A stretch of 10,442 nucleotides of DNA from SAR202 cluster bacterium (GTDB lineage: Bacteria > Chloroflexota > Dehalococcoidia > UBA3495). Both the position numbers and the translations under genes were made by a program. Location: NCBI GenBank assembly GCA_009392075.1, contig VFHG01000160.1:1-10442 (forward strand). Direction: 5' to 3'. The notes under the pieces were generated by a model. That model saw only the letters and a list, made by a program, of their open reading frames with translations. It did no database searches and was not told the DNA's origin. Shown here in pieces: positions 6,866 through 10,442 of the stretch (positions are counted from its first letter, which is position 1; the number at the start of each line of letters is the position of its first letter).

Positions 6866-8077
6866 TTAGTTCTCTTCCTGACTGCCATCTTCCAATTCCA
6901 TATCGCGGCGCAGGTTCTTCATCTCTAAAGCCCAACCCAGATGCTCGTCATTGGCGGCGTCTTCGGCCAACTGAGGAGCTATCTCCAACACCCGGTCAAG
7001 GTGCTTCAGGCAGGCGGCGACGTCTCCGGTCCGTGAGTACAGCCGGGCGGCATTGTAATGTGCTGACGCCAGTTCCGGGTCCGACTCCAGAGAGTGATTG
7101 TATTCCACCAGCGCCCCATCCAAGTCTCCCATGATCTCCAAGACAGCGCCTCGGTTGCTGTGGGCCTCTGCGAATAAGGGCCGCAGTTCCAGCGCGGAAT
7201 CGAAGTCCGCCACGGCGCTTTCGTAGTCTTTAAGGGCGTCGTATATCAATCCCCGGTTATTAAATGCCTCGGCGTCTTCCGGGGTGAGTTGAATCACAGC
7301 AGAATAATCGGTCAAAGCGCTCTCAAGATTCCCCAGGTAGTAGTTCGTCCGAGCACGATTGAACAAGGCTAAGGAGTTCTCTGGGTTCAGTTCGGTCGCC
7401 TTGGTGTAGGCGCTAATCGCCTCGTCGTGCCGTCCCAATTCGTCCAGTGAGGCGCCACAATTCAGGTGGTTGTTGGAAATGTCTGGGCGGATGGCGTTCA
7501 CCTTATCGAACTGGGCCACAGCCTCCTGATGGCGTCCGGTTTGGGCCAGCAAAATCCCCCGGTTGAACATGGCATGCACGTACTCCGGCTCCAGCTCGAT
7601 GGCCCGTTCGTAGTCTGCTATAGCCCTGTCTGTTTGGCCCAGGTCGTCATTCCCATTGCCCCGTTGGTAAAAAGCTTCGGCAAGCAGAGGTTGCTGGACC
7701 AGCAAGTCGGTGAACTCCCGGACGGCGTCTTGCGGACTTCTCAGGCGCAGGTAAGCCAAACCCAGATTGAACCGAGCGTTGGCGTTGGACGGCTCGTCCG
7801 CCAGGATGGACAGATAGGCCTCAGAGGCATCGGCGTGCCGCCCAATGGCATAACAACCGTTGCCAAAGACGAGCAATTCCCCAGGGGAAACAAGTTCACC
7901 GTAGGTGTTTTCAAGCGCGGCGACCGCATCTTCCAGAGTAGCCCGAATCTCCTCGCTCAGCCGGGCGCCTCTGGGCCTGGGATTTATCCTGCCGGTGCCT
8001 GTGGCGTATTGCTCCAGCAACGCGGACAAGGCCGCCAAGCTGTTTGAGTGGCCTCCATTTTGGGCGTGGTCAGTCAA
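6866..8077 (-). CDS. Tetratricopeptide repeat protein, nine TPR units
   Basis: A 403-residue soluble protein made mainly of nine consecutive 34-residue TPR units covering exactly residues 65-370, with consensus positions clear in each (for example FNLGLAY, RAIADYERAIELEP, FNRGILLAQTGRHQEAV, FNNRGLIYDALKDYESAVADF). Residues 1-64 form a non-repeat, partly charged cap. The last 33 residues end acidic (ELEDGSQEEN). No signal peptide or membrane helix is seen, so it is probably a cytoplasmic protein-interaction scaffold; the partner is unknown. The start is TTG at 8077, because an upstream in-frame ATG (8146) is followed at once by TAG; the nearest AGG lies about 12 bases away, so initiation is uncertain by a few codons. 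It converges on plsY with nine bases between the stops and no terminator. Confidence 0.92.
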   Translation of the reverse strand: MTDHAQNGGHSNSLAALSALLEQYATGTGRINPRPRGARLSEEIRATLEDAVAALENTYGELVSPGELLVFGNGCYAIGRHADASEAYLSILADEPSNANARFNLGLAYLRLRSPQDAVREFTDLLVQQPLLAEAFYQRGNGNDDLGQTDRAIADYERAIELEPEYVHAMFNRGILLAQTGRHQEAVAQFDKVNAIRPDISNNHLNCGASLDELGRHDEAISAYTKATELNPENSLALFNRARTNYYLGNLESALTDYSAVIQLTPEDAEAFNNRGLIYDALKDYESAVADFDSALELRPLFAEAHSNRGAVLEIMGDLDGALVEYNHSLESDPELASAHYNAARLYSRTGDVAACLKHLDRVLEIAPQLAEDAANDEHLGWALEMKNLRRDMELEDGSQEEN

Positions 8078-8199
8078 GGTAGAAAATTTCCTGGGGTGGG
8101 TGGGTCCAGCCGCAAGCGCGGTCTGCCAAATATGTGCCTACAGCATACCACTCCGTTGCATCTATCCAGTAGAACCGCCTTCATAAGCCTCCCTGCTCG

Positions 8200-8228
8200 T
8201 TGAAGAATTTGCAGGCCAGCCGTACAAT
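8200..8228 (+). promoter_or_regulatory. Promoter of the small glutaredoxin-like gene
   Basis: TTGAAG (8200-8205), a 17-bp spacer and TACAAT (8223-8228) form a good vegetative-type promoter. Transcription would begin near 8235, with a leader of about 65 nt that includes a small CGGG-TATCT-CCCG hairpin (8251-8263). The rest of the 222-bp gap to the divergent TPR gene shows no other clear signal. Confidence 0.55.
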
Positions 8229-8300
8229 TACTACCATTCACAGGTTATGTCGGGTATCTCCCGCTTAACTCTTTAAACCAGGAACCATCAGGAGTCAAAC

Positions 8301-8522
8301 GTGGCCCAAGCAAGCACAATCATCTATACCCACCCAGACTGCGCCTATTCCTCTGCCGCCAAGATGGACTATCGACAGCGCAAGGTGGAGTACACCGAGA
8401 TTGACCTATCAAAGCAGGCCGACCAGATTCCTGCTTTGTTGGAACTGACCGACGGAGAGCGGGTTACACCAGTCATCGTCGAGAACGGAGTCGTAACCAT
8501 CGGTTTCAAGGGCGGCGCTTGA
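8301..8522 (+). CDS. Small glutaredoxin-like protein, UXX-star-like (Cys form)
   Basis: 73 residues with a thioredoxin/glutaredoxin fold pattern: strand TIIYTHPDC, helix, second strand VEYTEIDLS, then RVTPVIV carrying the cis-proline, and GFKGG at the end. The redox site is C14-A-Y-S17, a monothiol CxxS; in the related UXX-star family the first position is often selenocysteine, while here it is a TGC Cys codon. The DYRQRKVEYTEIDLS stretch and the glycine-rich C-terminus fit that family better than classical glutaredoxins. The GTG at 8301 is supported by AGGAG (8290-8294), six bases upstream. It is a single-gene unit with its own promoter and terminator. It probably handles thiol redox or persulfide/glutathione-type chemistry in the cytoplasm; the substrate is not known. 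Confidence 0.72.
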   Translation: MAQASTIIYTHPDCAYSSAAKMDYRQRKVEYTEIDLSKQADQIPALLELTDGERVTPVIVENGVVTIGFKGGA

Positions 8523-8533
8523 GACTTTTAAAC

Positions 8534-8559
8534 GGGGCTGGTTGGCCTCAATATTTTTT
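8534..8559 (+). terminator. Intrinsic terminator after the glutaredoxin-like gene
   Basis: GGGGCT (8534-8539), loop GGTT and GGCCTC (8544-8549) pair over six positions (two G-U) and are followed by AATATTTTTT. It lies 12 bases after the stop and separates this gene from recA. Confidence 0.65.
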
Positions 8560-8574
8560 AATTTATTAATAATC

Positions 8575-8586
8575 GAACATTTGTAC
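8575..8586 (+). promoter_or_regulatory. Possible LexA (SOS) box upstream of recA
   Basis: GAAC-ATTT-GTAC differs at one base from GAAC-N4-GTTC, the Bacillus-type LexA site. It lies about 160 bp before recA in an AT-rich stretch. A weak promoter TTGTTG (8600-8605), 18 bp, TAGGAT (8624-8629) follows it. The LexA site of this lineage is not known to me, so this is tentative. Confidence 0.3.
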
Positions 8587-8631
8587 TGACATTTTCTTCT
8601 TGTTGGGTAGCGGGGGGTGATGTTAGGATGC

Positions 8632-8717
8632 GCCCGAGATTGGACCAGCGGAAGCTGACCCAATAACTGACCAAGCTTCGGGCTAAACGACCGGCGCCAG
8701 CGATTGACGATTGGCGC
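8632..8717 (+). other. Structured recA leader: two stem-loops
   Basis: GCCCGA (8632-8637) pairs with TCGGGC (8678-8683), and TTGG (8640-8643) with CCAA (8671-8674), across a small internal loop. Inside, CAGC-GGAA-GCTG (8646-8657) is a 4-bp stem with a GNRA-type tetraloop. A second hairpin, GCGCCA (8694-8699) with TGGCGC (8712-8717), follows, ending 14 bases before the recA ribosome binding site. It would lie in the 5' UTR if transcription starts near 8635 or earlier. No known riboswitch class is recognised; it may be a translation-control or mRNA-stability leader. Confidence 0.4.
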
Positions 8718-8745
8718 GCGATGTTGGATTTAAGGATGGGTGAGG

Positions 8746-9885
8746 ATGACGAGTACAGATAAAACAGACAAGACAAACAAAATCAGGCGCGAGGCCCTGG
8801 ACACGGCACTCGGACAGATCGAGAAAGACCATGGGAAGGGCGCCGTGATGCGCCTTGGCGAGATATACGACTCCCTCGCCACCGAGTGCATCCCCACAGG
8901 TTCTCTGGCCCTAGACATCGCATTGGGCATCGGCGGAATACCCCGCGGACGGGTCACCGAGGTCTTCGGCGCGGAATCCGCAGGGAAATCGACTCTAGCC
9001 ATCCATATCATGGCCGAGACTCAGAAGCTGGGCGGAATCGCGGCTTACATCGACGTTGAGCACGCCCTTGATCCCACCTACGCCGCGAGTTGCGGCCTCA
9101 AGTTAGACGATCTCTTGATCGCCCAGCCAGACAGCGCAGAGCAGGCGTTGGACATCACCGAGCAACTGGTCCGCAGCGGAGCGGTGGATGCGGTGGTCCT
9201 GGACAGCGTAGCAGCCCTGGTGCCCCAAGCAGAGATCGAAGGCGACATGGGAGACACCCATGTGGGATTGCAGGCCCGGCTCATGTCCCAGGCCCTGCGC
9301 AAACTGACCAGCACCATTCACCGGTCCAAGACCGCCGTAATCTTCATCAACCAACTTCGGGAGAAGATCGGGGTCACCTACGGCAGCCCAGAGGTCACTC
9401 CCGGTGGACGAGCCCTCAAGTTCTATAGCTCAGTCCGCATCGACCTGCGCCGGGTGGAGTCCATCAAGCAGGGGGCTGAGGTCATCGGCAACCGTGTCCG
9501 GGCCCGCGTTGTGAAGAATAAGGTCGCCGCGCCCTTTCGGGTCGCCGAGTTCGACATCATGTTCAACCTAGGGATCAGCAAGATGGGCGACATCCTAGAG
9601 ATCGGCGTCGAACAGGGCATCATCAAGAAGTCCGGCGCCTTCTATTCCTACGGCGAGACCAAATTGGGTCAGGGCCGGGAGAATTCCAAGGAGTTCCTGA
9701 TCCAGCACCCCGAAATCGCCGCCTCCGTGGAAGGCCGCCTCCGCGGTCCGCTCGAAAACTCAGCGCCAGACAACCAGGTATCCTCGAGCGAGGCTTCGGC
9801 CTACGGAAACTCTTCCAATACAACAGACTCGGTCGCCGACATCCTCTCGGGCAACACCATCCTGGAGCCCGACGACAACGAGTAG
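8746..9885 (+). CDS. recA: RecA recombinase
   Basis: DNA-dependent ATPase that forms filaments on single-stranded DNA for homologous recombination and triggers LexA self-cleavage. Length is 379 residues. Walker A is GAESAGKST (75-83), against the usual GPESSGKTT; it still fits GxxxxGK[ST]. Walker B is [12 protein letters not shown], loop L1 is [18 protein letters not shown], and loop L2 contains [10 protein letters not shown]...GSPEVTPGG. The C-terminus is variable and Ser/Asn-rich and ends acidic (EPDDNE), as usual. The ATG at 8746 is preferred to the GTG at 8740: AAGGA (8732-8736) is nine bases from the ATG but only three from the GTG. recX follows after a terminator. Confidence 0.98.
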   Translation: MTSTDKTDKTNKIRREALDTALGQIEKDHGKGAVMRLGEIYDSLATECIPTGSLALDIALGIGGIPRGRVTEVFGAESAGKSTLAIHIMAETQKLGGIAAYIDVEHALDPTYAASCGLKLDDLLIAQPDSAEQALDITEQLVRSGAVDAVVLDSVAALVPQAEIEGDMGDTHVGLQARLMSQALRKLTSTIHRSKTAVIFINQLREKIGVTYGSPEVTPGGRALKFYSSVRIDLRRVESIKQGAEVIGNRVRARVVKNKVAAPFRVAEFDIMFNLGISKMGDILEIGVEQGIIKKSGAFYSYGETKLGQGRENSKEFLIQHPEIAASVEGRLRGPLENSAPDNQVSSSEASAYGNSSNTTDSVADILSGNTILEPDDNE

Positions 9886-9906
9886 TTTCGGCTAGCAGAC
9901 ACGCAT

Positions 9907-9957
9907 AAAACGGCCGGTTGGAGTGACGGTTCCATGATTTCCAACACGGCCGTTTTT
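9907..9957. terminator. Strong, possibly bidirectional terminator after recA
   Basis: AAAACGGCCG-GTTGG (9907-9921) pairs with CCAAC-A-CGGCCGTTTT (9941-9956), a 15-bp stem with one bulged A, and continues into a run of T. The A-rich start makes it work in either direction. It separates recA from recX, so recX may rely on readthrough or a separate start of transcription. Confidence 0.8.
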
Positions 9958-10011
9958 ATTGCCCACTTGAACACTCTTTTCGCCACCTCAGTTCACCCGG
10001 AGTATCTACCG

Positions 10012-10442
10012 ATGGCTGGAAAACAAAATGCGGCCAAAGACCCCGATTCCTCCTACCAGAAGGCCAAGAACGCAGCCCTACGCTTGTTAACATACCGGTC
10101 CCGGTCGGAGAAAGAGGTCGAACGACGTCTGAAAGGCAAATACACTGAGGATGTGATCGACCGGACGCTGTCTGACCTGCGCCGCCAGGGCCTGTTGAAC
10201 GACGCGGAATTCGCCAGGGGATGGCGAGAGCAGCGGGAAAAGTTCCGGCCACGGGGGCCAGCGGTGATTAGACAGGAACTGCAAAGACTGGGGGTGGACC
10301 GTGAGGTGATACGGGAAGCCCTTTCGGGCTTCGATTCCTCGGCAAACGCCTACAAAGCCGGTTCCAAATATGCGGCCAAGTTTCCGGAGCAGGACGCTGC
10401 GTTGTTTAGGCGCAGATTGGGCGCGTTCTTACACCGGAGGGG
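10012..10442 (+). CDS. recX: RecX regulatory protein, 3' end outside the window
   Basis: The frame is open from ATG 10012 to the window edge (143 codons seen). The pattern AALRLLTYRSRSEKEVERRL, then IDRTLSDLRRQGLLNDAEFA, then RGPAVIRQELQRLGV is the helical-repeat signature of RecX: an 'R-S-x-x-E-v-x-x-r-L' first unit, an 'L-n-D-x-x-F-A' second unit, and 'G-x-x-x-I-x-x-E-L-x-x-x-G' third. RecX binds RecA filaments and limits their activity. The ATG has a CGGAG nine bases upstream. Its place right after recA is the typical one. The last part of the protein is not visible. Confidence 0.95.
   Translation, partial: MAGKQNAAKDPDSSYQKAKNAALRLLTYRSRSEKEVERRLKGKYTEDVIDRTLSDLRRQGLLNDAEFARGWREQREKFRPRGPAVIRQELQRLGVDREVIREALSGFDSSANAYKAGSKYAAKFPEQDAALFRRRLGAFLHRR

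Noticed and set aside
7466..8047. Long plus-strand frame opposite the TPR gene (193 codons), and similar long frames opposite trpS, the phosphatase, the methyltransferase and the CoA-transferase
   Set aside because: They are antisense shadows of well-supported genes; the protein sequences show no family patterns.
6866..8077. CRISPR or DNA tandem repeat in the TPR gene
   Set aside because: The 102-bp periodicity is at protein level only; DNA units are diverged and there are no spacers.
8340..8345. Selenocysteine codon in the UXX-star-like gene
   Set aside because: The active-site codon is TGC (Cys) and the frame has no internal TGA.
8740..8745. GTG at 8740 as the recA start
   Set aside because: Its distance from AAGGA is only three bases; ATG 8746 has a normal nine-base spacing.

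Overview
The window looks like a chromosomal segment of a moderately GC-rich bacterium, most likely a Chloroflexota lineage of the Dehalococcoidia/SAR202 type. This placement is an inference. It rests on overall protein style, on an N-terminal radical-SAM fragment next to an ArsM-like methyltransferase, on a lone CaiB-family CoA-transferase, on a divergent PlsY, and on frequent TTG/GTG starts. No rRNA, tRNA, transposase, integrase or CRISPR array is visible.

Layout. 1-465: 3' part of a small EthD-like/dimeric alpha-beta-barrel protein, cut by the window edge. 573-1592: tryptophanyl-tRNA synthetase (trpS) with its own promoter and a four-cysteine pattern suggesting an Fe-S cluster. 1676-2494: inositol-monophosphatase-family phosphatase. 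2594-3484: an AT-richer gene for a PD-(D/E)XK nuclease-like protein, broken by one in-frame TAA just after its ExK motif. It converges with 3481-4704 (minus), a CaiB/BaiF CoA-transferase. 4852-5168: remains of a radical SAM enzyme, with its N- and C-terminal ends joined out of frame and the catalytic middle missing. 5241-5972: a class I SAM methyltransferase whose conserved N-terminus lies upstream of any in-frame start. 6149-6856: PlsY-like membrane acyltransferase with unusual motif residues. 6866-8077 (minus): nine-repeat TPR protein. 8301-8522: 73-residue glutaredoxin-like (UXX-star-like) protein with promoter and terminator. 8746-9885: recA with a structured leader and a strong terminator. 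10012 to the right edge: recX, truncated by the window.

How the genes fit together. recA and recX are a classic recombinase/modulator pair. The radical SAM remnant and the methyltransferase look like a former two-gene operon now decaying or mis-assembled. The other genes are mostly independent housekeeping or accessory functions in mixed orientation. I do not see an intact new defence or mobile system. The best candidates for something under-described are the PD-(D/E)XK gene, the radical SAM/methyltransferase pair, the variant PlsY and the recA leader.
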